From positions 4,526,001-4,590,000 of the forward strand of contig NZ_CP041036.1 of assembly GCF_006385555.1 (NCBI RefSeq): a stretch of DNA of 64,000 bases. The letters run 5' to 3'. A program made the translations under genes and the position numbers. Shown one piece after another: positions 55,724-64,000 of the stretch. Position 1 is the first letter of the stretch, and the number at the start of each line of letters is the position of its first letter. The stretch comes from Shewanella polaris. GTDB lineage: Bacteria; Pseudomonadota; Gammaproteobacteria; Enterobacterales; Shewanellaceae. The notes beneath the pieces were generated by a model. It searched no databases. It was not told the DNA's origin and saw nothing but the letters and a program-made list of their open reading frames with translations.

Positions 55724-57670
55724 CTAATGGCCAATGTACTTATCTACAAAAGCAAGTATCGTCTCATAGACTTCCTGGATATTCTCCTCTTTGTAAAAAC
55801 CGTGCCCTTCATTATCCTTAACCAGCCACTCGTATGGTTGATTAGCTTTATCCAGCGCTGCTTTTAACGCTTCTGCATGTTCGATTGGTGCTCGTTCATC
55901 ATCTTCACCATGAATAATTAACACTGGAGCTTTAAGTTTATTGACAGAGTAAACCGGTGATTGTGCTCGCTGAACGGCTTTATCGCTACCCAGAGTTTCA
56001 TCTAAAAAAGCATCACCCCAAGTCATCGATGTAACATCACCTTCGTTATAAAGCATCTCCAAATCATAAACACCTGCATAACCAATTACACACTTAAACG
56101 TGTCAGGAAAGCGAACTCCACTCTGCAAAGCGCTGTAACCACCAAAACTAATGCCAAAAATACACATTCGTTTCTCATCTGCCACGCCTTGTTGAATTGC
56201 ATATTGGGTTGCTAGCATTATGTCATCTTGAATTTTTGTTCCCCAATTACCATAACCAGCCTTTTCAAAAGATTTGCCATACCCTGTAGAGCCACGAAAA
56301 TTCACTTGTACCACTGCGTAGCCTCTACTTGCAAGCATCTGTACAATTGGGTCAAAACCCCAATAGTCACGAGCATGTGGACCACCATGAGGTAAGATAA
56401 CTGTTGGTAAATTTTTATCTTTCCCTTTTGGTAAAGTCATCAACCCATTCAAAATTAAACCGTCTTTAGTCTTAATTCTAAAAGGCTCTGTCATCGCCAT
56501 CTCACTCGGTTTTATCCAACCTCGAGCATTTAGTAAATGACGTGCTTTCATTGTATCGGTGTCAAAAAGGTAAAACACACCAGGATTACGATCACTACTC
56601 ACATGTACTATGGCTTGTTTGTCATCAGCCGTGACACTGGTCACTAATACAGTGTCACCATTAAAAGCTTGTACAAGTGACTGATGTAATTTAGCTTCAA
56701 CAGAGCTTGGTTGCAGATACAGATAATTAGGGTAATCCTCATCCAAACGCAGACCAAAAACTTCATTCAGTTGGGAGCTTATGACATAAGTTGGATCGAC
56801 CATGGTGCTGCGATAAAGCTCAGTCTCCTTATTTGTTAATAAGTCATAGTGATAAAGTCCTTTCGGGCCACCATCGTCACTTTTTAGCGCATAAATACTA
56901 TTATTATCAGACGAAAATGCAATTGGCTGGAATTCTCCATCAAAGTCTTCACCAAACTGGCTCCATGAATCTCCCTTACCTGATGAGTAATAAAGATGAG
57001 TTCGGTAATTTTTGTCTAATCCAGATACAAAACGAGGATATCCTTCATGGTCTATTAAAAACTCACTATAAACGATGGGAGCACGCTTCACTTTACGCGC
57101 TTTACCACTATAGATGTTCAACTTAGTGACTTCTGAAAAAACGTCGGTTCTACGACTTAATGCGCGTTTAGAAATCAATACATGCTTATCATCACCTTCA
57201 AGAAGATCAATCAGAAACCCCCCTTGAGCGGTTGGGTTTTTACTGCGGTAGCCAAATACCATTAACCCTTTTGAACCATCAAAATTTACAGAATAAATTT
57301 CGCCATAATTAAGTGGCTTTTCGAGCGCCCCACGAACCTGCTCAACTTGGATCACAACTCGCTCATTGTTCACCCAATAATAATCAGCAACTTGATCATG
57401 CTTTTCACTACTAAGTGCAAAGGTTACGTTAAAGGTTTTAGTATCTAAAAAAGCTAATGTCTTACGTCCTTCAGTGTTAACCAAAATAGCAAGGTGTTTA
57501 CCGTCGGGCGATATTTTGACATTATAAAACTCAGGGGCACGAGAAAAGTCATTAACACTTACCGCAAAAACGTTGCTTGAACTAAATGCAAACAACAAGA
57601 CAAAATATAAAAGAAAATCTTTAAAGTTACTCCGCAAAATTAATCCATTATTTTTATTCCAAAACATCAT
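55724..57670 (-). CDS. Exported S9-family peptidase (acylaminoacyl-peptidase-like)
   Basis: 648 residues. N-terminal hydrophobic segment (about residues 15-37, cleaved near VFA), a beta-propeller-like section (about 45-390), and a prolyl-oligopeptidase catalytic domain: LPTVILPHGGPHARDYWGFDP, MCIFGISFGGYSALQSG (nucleophile in GISFGG), VLIIHGEDDERAPIEHAEAL (Asp), and the final EGHGFY with His. All of the triad is visible. It cleaves short peptides in the periplasm or outside. Not clearly in an operon. Confidence 0.92.
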   Translation of the reverse strand: MMFWNKNNGLILRSNFKDFLLYFVLLFAFSSSNVFAVSVNDFSRAPEFYNVKISPDGKHLAILVNTEGRKTLAFLDTKTFNVTFALSSEKHDQVADYYWVNNERVVIQVEQVRGALEKPLNYGEIYSVNFDGSKGLMVFGYRSKNPTAQGGFLIDLLEGDDKHVLISKRALSRRTDVFSEVTKLNIYSGKARKVKRAPIVYSEFLIDHEGYPRFVSGLDKNYRTHLYYSSGKGDSWSQFGEDFDGEFQPIAFSSDNNSIYALKSDDGGPKGLYHYDLLTNKETELYRSTMVDPTYVISSQLNEVFGLRLDEDYPNYLYLQPSSVEAKLHQSLVQAFNGDTVLVTSVTADDKQAIVHVSSDRNPGVFYLFDTDTMKARHLLNARGWIKPSEMAMTEPFRIKTKDGLILNGLMTLPKGKDKNLPTVILPHGGPHARDYWGFDPIVQMLASRGYAVVQVNFRGSTGYGKSFEKAGYGNWGTKIQDDIMLATQYAIQQGVADEKRMCIFGISFGGYSALQSGVRFPDTFKCVIGYAGVYDLEMLYNEGDVTSMTWGDAFLDETLGSDKAVQRAQSPVYSVNKLKAPVLIIHGEDDERAPIEHAEALKAALDKANQPYEWLVKDNEGHGFYKEENIQEVYETILAFVDKYIGH

Positions 57671-58360
57671 TAAACCTCCATTTATATTCTTAAAAGCGAA
57701 GTAGCAAGATCAAGATAAATTTGTATTGAATTTATGACTTTGAGCCATTACTTATATTTATAACGATATAACCTGAAAAATTAAGGTCAACACTACACCC
57801 TTTACATATAACTACAATAATCATACATCCATAGAGTTATATTAATATTAACAACAAGATAGGTTATCAAGGAATCAATACCGCATCATAATCGCATCTA
57901 TTTTATAACATTTAAAACAATGAAGAAATAAGGAATTTTTTGTGCACAGTTCTTCACAGCTAAAATCCGCAATTTTTTGTTCATCTTCAACAAGCAGCAC
58001 TTCCATTGAGTTTTATTCTTGCGGTAAACGCTTAAAAGCATCTAATCTGAGGTGTCGCACCCGCAACCTATATGACAACATTGTCATTTAACAGAACACC
58101 ATAGACATTGTTATAGAGCTAAAGTACTCACAACATAAAAAATGATAAACATTGATTAGAAACGGCTATGCCGAGTAATGTTTATTTTTCAGCATGATGG
58201 GACATGCGCCCATTAGGTAATATTGGTCAAAGGCATCAAAGTTTATCCGCAGAAACAGCACAAATTCAGAATGGAACAAAGTATGTTGGTCGGCCTCGGC
58301 TACTACAAATCTGAATTTAATCTGTAATAACGAATAAAAACGAGTCCACTTTAAAAGGAG
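57671..58360. other. 690-base spacer with possible small remnants
   Basis: AT-rich. Two very weak items: a 49-codon frame at 57942-58091 (GTG start, AAGGAA before it) and a 36-codon tail 58217-58327 ending GLGYYKSEFNL, which recalls an outer-membrane strand. Neither is a confident gene. Otherwise I see nothing. Confidence 0.5.
57942..58091 (+). CDS. Possible small ORF, no family recognised
   Basis: 49 codons with a GTG start preceded by AAGGAA about 6 bases away. Ser- and Cys-rich at the start (CSSSTSSTS) with a basic middle (CGKRLKASNLRCRTRN). I do not recognise it. Length and composition fit a chance frame as well as a gene. Confidence 0.2.
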   Translation: MHSSSQLKSAIFCSSSTSSTSIEFYSCGKRLKASNLRCRTRNLYDNIVI

Positions 58361-59188
58361 CTATTTCATTGCGGATTTTACATATACATCAAAACGGTTT
58401 TTCTTGGTTGCGATAACCATACTAGGTTTAACACCGTCTAAGTCTTCAGCATAATCAGGGCGTTTTACCACCACGCGCTTAGTGGCGAGTGCCATAGCGG
58501 GTGCTAACAGCCCATCGGCATCAAGATCGGCTCCGACTAAGGTTTGAAACACGCGCATTTCTTTTTTAACCAGGGCCGATTTTTCGCGGTGCGGGTACAT
58601 AGGGTCGAGGTAAACGACATCGATCTCGGTGCCAGATGACTGAGCAGCGTCGGCTAATGCACTAATACTTGAGCCATGAAATAAGCTCATAAGATCGCGC
58701 ATCCAATGGCCTATTTCGGCGTCTTCGTAAGCTCGGCGTAAACCATCTTCAAGCAATGCAGCCACAACGGGATGACGTTCAACCATAATGACCTTACAAC
58801 CTAAACTGGCCAATACAAAAGCATCTCGACCAAGCCCTGCTGTGCCATCAACTACAGTAGGTGTGACACCTTGCTTTAGCCCAACCGCTTTGGCAATAGA
58901 CTGACCTCGACCACCACCAAATTTGCGACGATGCGCCACAGCTCCAAACACAAAGTCAACACTAATACCGTCGAGCTTAGGTTCATCTCGCTTATGCAAA
59001 CTTAAACAGTTTTGCTCAAAACGCAATTCAAACGCGGCGTCTTTGTCCCACACAAGCTGCCAACGCTGGGCGATGTCGACTAATGAAGGATACTGCTGAT
59101 TAAAGAAGATAGGTGTCTGCAACAAGATGATTACCATGCCAATATAAGAAACTACGCCATTATGCCAAAAGCCATCACCAGTGAACAC
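58361..59188 (-). CDS. rsmJ: 16S rRNA (guanine1516-N2)-methyltransferase RsmJ
   Basis: 275 residues. Methylates G1516 of 16S rRNA using SAM. Seen: [43 protein letters not shown] (SAM loop), and the catalytic [19 protein letters not shown]. The C-terminus [13 protein letters not shown] is the expected end. The N-terminus runs a little longer than E. coli RsmJ (250), so an inner Met ([11 protein letters not shown]) may be the true start. It diverges from rlmJ by 77 bases. Confidence 0.94.
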   Translation of the reverse strand: MFTGDGFWHNGVVSYIGMVIILLQTPIFFNQQYPSLVDIAQRWQLVWDKDAAFELRFEQNCLSLHKRDEPKLDGISVDFVFGAVAHRRKFGGGRGQSIAKAVGLKQGVTPTVVDGTAGLGRDAFVLASLGCKVIMVERHPVVAALLEDGLRRAYEDAEIGHWMRDLMSLFHGSSISALADAAQSSGTEIDVVYLDPMYPHREKSALVKKEMRVFQTLVGADLDADGLLAPAMALATKRVVVKRPDYAEDLDGVKPSMVIATKKNRFDVYVKSAMK

Positions 59189-59265
59189 CTATACCTCGCG
59201 CGCTAGACCACTTATAATGTGGCGATTACACAGTTTTGCTGTCTCATTAGTTAATGGAAATACCC

Positions 59266-60111
59266 ATGCTCAGTTATCGTCACGGTTATCATGCAGGCAA
59301 TTATGCCGATGTGCTTAAGCACTCAATGCTTATTCAAGTATTAAAAGCGATGCAGAAAAAAGATAAACCTTATGTGTATATCGATACTCATGCAGGTGCA
59401 GGTGCCTACTCATTAACCGATGAGTTTGCGCAAAAAACTGGCGAGTATTTAGAGGGTGTTGCCAAATTATGGGACCACACTAATTTACCCACTGCATTGG
59501 CCAACTATGTTGAAACAGTGCAACACTTTAACGCTGAGTTTGATGGCGAGTTAACCGTGTACCCTGGCTCACCGGCTATTGTAGATGTTGAGCTTCGTCC
59601 ACAAGATCGTATGGTGTTACACGAACTGCATGGTACTGACCATGAGTTGTTAGCAGACTATTTTGCTGAAGACAAACAAGTCAAAGTGATTAAAGGTGAT
59701 GGTTTACAGGGATTAATTGCCGCGGTACCGCCATTAGAGCGCCGTGGTGTAATATTAATTGACCCTAGCTATGAAATGAAAACTGACTATCAAGATGTGG
59801 CTAAAGCTATCATAAAAGCCCACAAACGCTTTGCAACAGGCACATTTATTTTATGGTATCCCGTTGTTAAACGTGAGCAAACAGAAGCAATGTTAACCCT
59901 GCTTAAAAATAGTGGCATTAAGAAACAACTGCGTATTGAGCAAGGCATTAGCGCCGACAGTGACGAGTTTGGTATGACAGCAGCAGGTTTATGGGTAATT
60001 AATCCGCCTTGGCAATTGGATGAACTCGCCAAAGAAACATTGGATTATTTAGCGCCTTTACTAGGCGGTGCCGACGGAAGCATTAGCGTAAAGTGGGAAG
60101 TCGGCGAGTAA
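59266..60111 (+). CDS. rlmJ: 23S rRNA (adenine2030-N6)-methyltransferase RlmJ
   Basis: 281 residues, the E. coli length. Methylates A2030 of 23S rRNA. The start at 59266 gives LSYRHGYHAGNYADVLKHSML, matching the E. coli N-terminus; an ATG 12 bases upstream is less likely. Other motifs: VYIDTHAGAGAYSL and the catalytic ILIDPSYEMKTDYQDV with DPSY. It is paired head-to-head with rsmJ, the 16S enzyme, though the two sites differ. Confidence 0.95.
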   Translation: MLSYRHGYHAGNYADVLKHSMLIQVLKAMQKKDKPYVYIDTHAGAGAYSLTDEFAQKTGEYLEGVAKLWDHTNLPTALANYVETVQHFNAEFDGELTVYPGSPAIVDVELRPQDRMVLHELHGTDHELLADYFAEDKQVKVIKGDGLQGLIAAVPPLERRGVILIDPSYEMKTDYQDVAKAIIKAHKRFATGTFILWYPVVKREQTEAMLTLLKNSGIKKQLRIEQGISADSDEFGMTAAGLWVINPPWQLDELAKETLDYLAPLLGGADGSISVKWEVGE

Positions 60112-60266
60112 GACTTTCTACCCGCAAAAGATGTGAGTTTATTGTCGTATCAGATCCTAACTATCTTTATTGAAATAACACACAAATTTCAAATGGAATT
60201 AACCTGCAGGCTCAATGGTTCTCCGTCCGAAGTGTCCGAAATAGCGTGATGAAAATGCCGTAGTGA

Positions 60267-60280
60267 CATCATGGATGATG
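60267..60280. repeat. ATGGAT-loop hairpin, first of two in copy B
   Basis: CATC and GATG flank ATGGAT. Confidence 0.5.
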
Positions 60281-60285
60281 GCACA

Positions 60286-60318
60286 GGCTCAGGGGTACAT
60301 GGATGTACCATCTGAGCC
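60286..60318. repeat. ATGGAT-loop hairpin, second in copy B
   Basis: GGTAC and GTACC flank ATGGAT, and the stem is extended by GGCTCAG/CTGAGCC across a small bulge. Confidence 0.7.
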
Positions 60319-60466
60319 GTTAGGCGATTTTTATTATGCTATGAGGATCAACACTTTGTCGGAGCTGCGGGGGAGATCCAAGAGGGGGAAGCAGTTTTCC
60401 CCTTCTTGGTCGGGTGTGGGCGAAGCACCACGACCTTGATGTTATTTATTGACGTATGACTGAGCA

Positions 60467-61903
60467 TTACTTAAAAAACGCGCCTGCCGCACCAGGGAAT
60501 ACCACAGGGCTAACATTGCCATTGGCGGCGACACTCGCGACACCATACAAATAATTATCGATTACCATATTATCTAGCGTGAACTGATTAACCTTGCCGA
60601 CATAACGACTATGAGTCCATTCCGGTACAGTAGTTAATCGCCAATATACGCGATAACCAACGACCGTTTTATCGTCACTATCAGCCCAACTTAACTTGGT
60701 ACTTGGTGATACTTGCCCTGCAACAGTTACTTTAGTTGGTGGTGCTGGTGCCCATGCTTGTGACGCTAAACTAATCGCATTAAGCGAGGTCAATTTGGCA
60801 GTAAAATCAAAATCCACCCCTTCAATCACATCGCCATAAGCAATGCCGTTTTCGACACGAATATCTTGATGCTGACGATTATAGTTTTCGTTGGTTTCCA
60901 TAATACGCACAGCAGGTAAACCAGCCTGATTAAACGGTAAATGATGTCCACCACGACCAAAACGATCGAGTCGATACACGAGCATCACCTCTAAATTAGT
61001 CATGTACTGGTCGGCTAGCGACTTAATTTTACGAGCTAAATTACGTGAAGCAGAATCATTTTCGCCGCCACTAAAATACCTTTCTTTGGCTTCATCTGCC
61101 GTTTCGGCAAAACGTACACCTTCAGAAAACACCCGTACACTACTGTTATTCATCACGCCATTAATGCCAGATATATTGCCAATCATGTCATTATTTAATA
61201 CTGCTTGAACCTGCCAATTTTGTGCTTTGGCATAGTCAGCTAAAATATTGCCGCCATACAAACCTTGTTCTTCACCCGACAATGCAGCATAAACAATAGT
61301 GCCGTTAAATTGGTATTTTGATAATATTCGTGCAGCTTCTAATGCCCCAGCTACACCCGATGCATTGTCGTTAGCACCAGGAGAAATTGAGGTGGCATCC
61401 AGCACATCACTAACACGCGAATCAATGTCGCCGCTCATCATCACTACACGGTTAGGATCCGTTTTACCGCGCTGAATAGCGATAACGTTAACCACTTCTG
61501 TTGGGTTCGCGATTCGCTTGCCTTGAACGGTGTCACCAACCGTCACCACTTCTAAACAACCACCACACTCTTTGGATATACGATTAAACTCAGCTTCAAT
61601 CCAACGTCTAGCGGCGCCAATACCTTGGGTGTCAGATTTTGTATCAGACAAGGTATGCCGAGTACCAAAACCGACTAAAGTACGAATATCTTGTTCAATA
61701 CGCTTAGCTTGTGGTGCGGTAGCAATGTCGTATAAACGCACATCTTCTTGTGATGGGGCAACAAACGATGATTTGTCTGCAGCAAATGCTGGCACGGTTA
61801 CAGCGCCCAATATCAGCAACCCAGCCATACCAGCTAAACAATAACCGTTATTACGACTGAGTTTAACGCGTTTAGGTTGTACTTTATGAATTAAATGGTT
61901 CAT
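60467..61903 (-). CDS. Exported M28-family peptidase with C-terminal fibronectin-like domain
   Basis: 478 residues. A signal peptide follows a long basic N-terminus (about 1-42, ending in AFA). The M28 zinc domain (about 90-370) has PGANDNASGVAGALEAARIL, YAALSGEEQGLYGG (Glu-Glu), VLNNDMIGN and GRGGHHLPFNQAGLPAVRI. At the first zinc site the usual H-x-D reads GDIDSR, so the His is an Asp here. A beta-sandwich (about 385-470, PPTKVTVAGQV...VGYRVYWRL) resembles a fibronectin type III domain. It is 16 bases downstream of the transglycosylase gene, probably one operon. Confidence 0.85.
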   Translation of the reverse strand: MNHLIHKVQPKRVKLSRNNGYCLAGMAGLLILGAVTVPAFAADKSSFVAPSQEDVRLYDIATAPQAKRIEQDIRTLVGFGTRHTLSDTKSDTQGIGAARRWIEAEFNRISKECGGCLEVVTVGDTVQGKRIANPTEVVNVIAIQRGKTDPNRVVMMSGDIDSRVSDVLDATSISPGANDNASGVAGALEAARILSKYQFNGTIVYAALSGEEQGLYGGNILADYAKAQNWQVQAVLNNDMIGNISGINGVMNNSSVRVFSEGVRFAETADEAKERYFSGGENDSASRNLARKIKSLADQYMTNLEVMLVYRLDRFGRGGHHLPFNQAGLPAVRIMETNENYNRQHQDIRVENGIAYGDVIEGVDFDFTAKLTSLNAISLASQAWAPAPPTKVTVAGQVSPSTKLSWADSDDKTVVGYRVYWRLTTVPEWTHSRYVGKVNQFTLDNMVIDNYLYGVASVAANGNVSPVVFPGAAGAFFK

Positions 61904-61919
61904 TAATAAATACCTTAAA

Positions 61920-62915
61920 TTAACTGGCTAATGCTTTTTGGTAGCGTTTTAATAATATTTTCACCCGCTTCACATAAGCTTGTGTTTCAGGATAGGGAGG
62001 TATACCGCGGTATTGCATAACCGTCGTTGGGCCGGCATTGTATGCCGCACAAGTAAGGTCAATGTCGCCGTTAAATTGGCTTAATAACTGCGCAAGATAA
62101 CGACTGCCACCACGAATATTCTGTTGAGCATTAAAAGGATCATCGACGTCCATATCACTAGCAGTACCAGGCATTAATTGCATTAACCCTTGGGCACCAG
62201 CTTTGGATAAAGCGCCGATTTTAAATGCTGATTCTGCATGAATTACAGCTCGAATGAGCGCAGGGTCAAGCTGATACTGCCGCGCAGCTAAAGCCACGTC
62301 GGTAGCAAAATGTGAGGTAAATAGTGGGATCTTATACCAATCGATAACAGAATCGACTCGACAAGCAAAACATTCATACAATAACACTTGATAGTCTGCA
62401 TCCAGCGGTTGCTGATCGCTAAACACCATCACCCCATTGGTTTGTTTGTATTGAAACACTTTACGCTTTTCAACGCCTAAATCACTGACAATACCATTTT
62501 CAGAATAATTGGCCTTAACACGAGGCTTACTCGATACTGTGCCTGTTTTCATTAACGAATAATTGTTGGTTAAGGTACGCGGTTTCTGTTTATCGCCCAC
62601 ATAACCAGCATTCAACGACAGCTGATCATTAATTGATTGCTCATCGATTGGCTCAGTGTTGCGGCGACTCAACACGTTATATGTATCAATAGTTGGCACG
62701 AGGCGATTTTCAGCGGTGGAAGTTTGAGATTGCTGTAACGACAACTGTTTCTTTACTGCAGCTTGCTCAGGAATATACTTAGCTTTGATTTGCGGCTTTT
62801 CAACGTCTTCCACGGCAGGGTAAATCACTTGCTTGGCTCGTACATGCATCGGTACACAAACGCAAGCCAGCAACGTAGCGATACCCCATAGCGTCTGTCG
62901 ATTACGCCATTTCAT
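61920..62915 (-). CDS. Lytic transglycosylase with DUF4124-like domain
   Basis: 331 residues. Signal peptide (about 1-27), a middle region with a DUF4124-like segment (VFQYKQTNGVMVFSDQQPLD), and a C-terminal SLT domain (about 205-320): LIRAVIHAESAFKIGALSKAGAQGLMQLMPGTA with the catalytic Glu, and CAAYNAGPTTVMQYRGIPPYPETQAYV. It cleaves the beta-1,4 bond of peptidoglycan with anhydromuramic acid formation. The LemA-like gene ends 4 bases upstream, so these two, and the M28 gene, likely form an operon. Confidence 0.93.
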   Translation of the reverse strand: MKWRNRQTLWGIATLLACVCVPMHVRAKQVIYPAVEDVEKPQIKAKYIPEQAAVKKQLSLQQSQTSTAENRLVPTIDTYNVLSRRNTEPIDEQSINDQLSLNAGYVGDKQKPRTLTNNYSLMKTGTVSSKPRVKANYSENGIVSDLGVEKRKVFQYKQTNGVMVFSDQQPLDADYQVLLYECFACRVDSVIDWYKIPLFTSHFATDVALAARQYQLDPALIRAVIHAESAFKIGALSKAGAQGLMQLMPGTASDMDVDDPFNAQQNIRGGSRYLAQLLSQFNGDIDLTCAAYNAGPTTVMQYRGIPPYPETQAYVKRVKILLKRYQKALAS

Positions 62916-62919
62916 GAGG

Positions 62920-63459
62920 TTATTCCTTCACTTGATCAAATATCGGCATCGGCGCGATATGAGCAAATTTAGCAACTGCCGAACCAGGGAAAATTTTTAC
63001 ACCACTGTTTAGCTCCTCTACAGCTTTGCGATAAAAGTCTTCCGCATGCACAAAGTCGAGCTCTAACTGGATATACTCGGCAAGCTGGTCGGCACACAAT
63101 TTGTCTTTGTTCACAGTGGTTAACAATGCCTCTAAACCTTGGTCAATTTGTTGCCAAGCTGCTATCGATACAGACAAGGAGCCACCAGCCACATTTGATT
63201 CTTCAATAGGCTGATCCCAATCATACTGAGGTTGTAGCTGTTTCAGGTGCTGTAATTGGGCTTGTTGGTCATCTGTCAAAGGACGTGGATAAGAAGGTTT
63301 TTCCTGACATAGCTCGGTAAACAATGTCAGTCTTTTATCAATTTTTGAGTCGATCACTTTTAGCGCTTCAATGGCTGAAGTGCGTTTTTTAAGTAAACTG
63401 GCATACCAAAGATAAGCCAGAATAGCGGCTAAAATAAGGCTAATAAACAGCGCCGGCAT
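62920..63459 (-). CDS. LemA-like membrane protein
   Basis: 179 residues. One N-terminal transmembrane helix (about 3-23), then a helical domain; AIEALKVIDSKIDKRLTLFTEL and the end FYRKAVEELNSGVKIFPGSAVAKFAHI recall the LemA four-helix fold and its FP-motif. The role is unknown. The first gene of the cell-wall operon with a lytic transglycosylase. Confidence 0.75.
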   Translation of the reverse strand: MPALFISLILAAILAYLWYASLLKKRTSAIEALKVIDSKIDKRLTLFTELCQEKPSYPRPLTDDQQAQLQHLKQLQPQYDWDQPIEESNVAGGSLSVSIAAWQQIDQGLEALLTTVNKDKLCADQLAEYIQLELDFVHAEDFYRKAVEELNSGVKIFPGSAVAKFAHIAPMPIFDQVKE

Positions 63460-63875
63460 GGTGTCATCCTTTATTCTTGTTATTCACTATAATAATCATA
63501 ATTTAATTAAAAGTTCATCTTTATCAGCGATATCTTCGCTAAAAAGTAACCACAAAAGTACTTACCATGTTCAAAAAGATGTTAAAAACCTGTTTTAATT
63601 AAGATTTTAAGCATAACATAAATAATAATGAGTATTAGGGTGTTAAATACACAGTTAAAATTTTAATAGTCAATTTTTTCAAATGCCTAATGCTAATTTT
63701 TCATGAGTGTTTTTTAAACACTATTTAAGTTTCGTTACTATAAATGAACAAAATACTCTTTTGAAATGATCACTTAATGCTTGTTAATAAGTTTATTAAT
63801 GCTTAGGTTAATATTGTTATTACTGGCACAAAAAAGCCCAGCAAAACTGGGCCTTTTCTTAATCGAATTTACAAA
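63460..63875. other. 416-base AT-rich spacer
   Basis: Leader of the LemA-like gene (minus) and 3' end of the RND gene, with a clear terminator at 63830-63854. TATTATAGT on the minus strand, at about 63489-63497, is a possible -10 for the LemA-like operon. No gene is seen. Confidence 0.55.
63830..63854 (-). terminator. Terminator of the RND pump gene
   Basis: On the minus strand GGCCCAG and CTGGGC pair around TTTTG, followed by TTTTTT. Confidence 0.85.
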
Positions 63876-64000
63876 TTAAACCGACTTTCTATCGTTATCA
63901 ACAATTTCCTCTTCTTCCTCGGTCGGTTTTTTACGCTTGCTGAAAATACTTTCAACGACCACAAAGAACACCGGAATAAAGAAAATACCTAAGAATGTCG
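63876..64000 (-). CDS. RND efflux transporter, C-terminal end (partial)
   Basis: The last 41 residues only; the gene continues beyond the window. TFLGIFFIPVFFVVVESIF is the last transmembrane helix of AcrB/MexB-type inner-membrane pumps, followed by a charged, acidic tail (KRKKPTEEEEE). Too short to name the pump or its substrate; a hydrophobe/amphiphile exporter is likely. Confidence 0.85.
   Translation of the reverse strand, partial: TFLGIFFIPVFFVVVESIFSKRKKPTEEEEEIVDNDRKSV

Larger units (their letters stand above)
60236..60433 (+). repeat. Composite intergenic repeat, copy B
   Basis: Same order as copy A (36916-37152): AATAGCGTGA, two ATGGAT-loop hairpins (60267-60280 and 60286-60318), GTTAG with ATTTTT, a CCAAGA/TCTTGG hairpin (about 60378-60410) and GGTGTGGGCGAAGCACCACG. 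Copies differ by insertions in the middle but paired positions change together. Confidence 0.75.
60112..60466. other. 355-base spacer with a composite repeat
   Basis: Mostly composite repeat copy B (60236-60433). No gene is seen. Confidence 0.65.

Overview
The window looks like chromosomal DNA of a marine gammaproteobacterium of the genus Shewanella, of the low-GC, cold-adapted kind (my impression is a relative of S. frigidimarina). The evidence is gene content and order: the coaD / LPS-core / kdkA / waaA / kbl-tdh / glpEG / polA / spf / engB / cytochrome c4 / yihI run, an 8-gene set of LPS glycosyltransferases, a MutM/CoaD pair, and Shewanella-type intergenic repeats. No tRNA, rRNA, CRISPR array, prophage or intact insertion sequence was seen.

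Layout. 1-3.5 kb: a small membrane protein, mutM, a Wzi-like outer-membrane protein and coaD. 3.5-14.1 kb: LPS core assembly, with two GT25, three GT9 (heptosyltransferase-like), one GT4 and one frameshifted GT8-like gene, hldD (ADP-heptose epimerase), kdkA (Kdo kinase) and waaA (Kdo transferase). 14.2-17.5 kb: a TetR regulator and kbl-tdh for threonine catabolism. 17.6-24.5 kb: glpE-glpG, elbB, polA, then an RNA-rich gap (a MITE-like element, Spot 42 RNA and a second candidate sRNA) and engB. 24.7-30.2 kb: cytochrome c4, a CsrB-type regulatory RNA, a methyltransferase, yihI, a DUF2489 protein, an acyltransferase and an MscS channel. 30.6-34.8 kb: hutI, an exported HAD enzyme and an exported amidohydrolase.

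34.8-37.5 kb is the one clearly accessory stretch: a DUF1778/GNAT toxin-antitoxin module with operator-like inverted repeats on both sides of its promoter, a solo TIR-like effector, and two repeat elements. 37.7-47 kb: a DUF885 lipoprotein, an esterase/TPR protein, mtnC, a membrane protein, two hotdog thioesterases, a small GNAT, a class-3 lipase and an acyl-CoA ligase. 47-53.7 kb: two ABC systems, one with a GntR (YtrA-like) regulator and the other behind a secreted alpha/beta hydrolase, then a PspB-like small protein. 53.7-64 kb: mog, a frameshifted type IV pilin gene, an exported S9 peptidase, rsmJ and rlmJ, a repeat element, an exported M28 peptidase, a lytic transglycosylase, a LemA-like protein and the 3' end of an RND efflux pump gene.

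The most interesting non-coding signals are a CsrB-like RNA (about 25.7-26.07 kb), a three-hairpin candidate sRNA just downstream of Spot 42 (23,589-23,700), and five intergenic hairpins that share the loop ATGGA(T/C) while their arms differ but still pair. Coordinates of RNA 5' ends and promoters are read by eye and are approximate.
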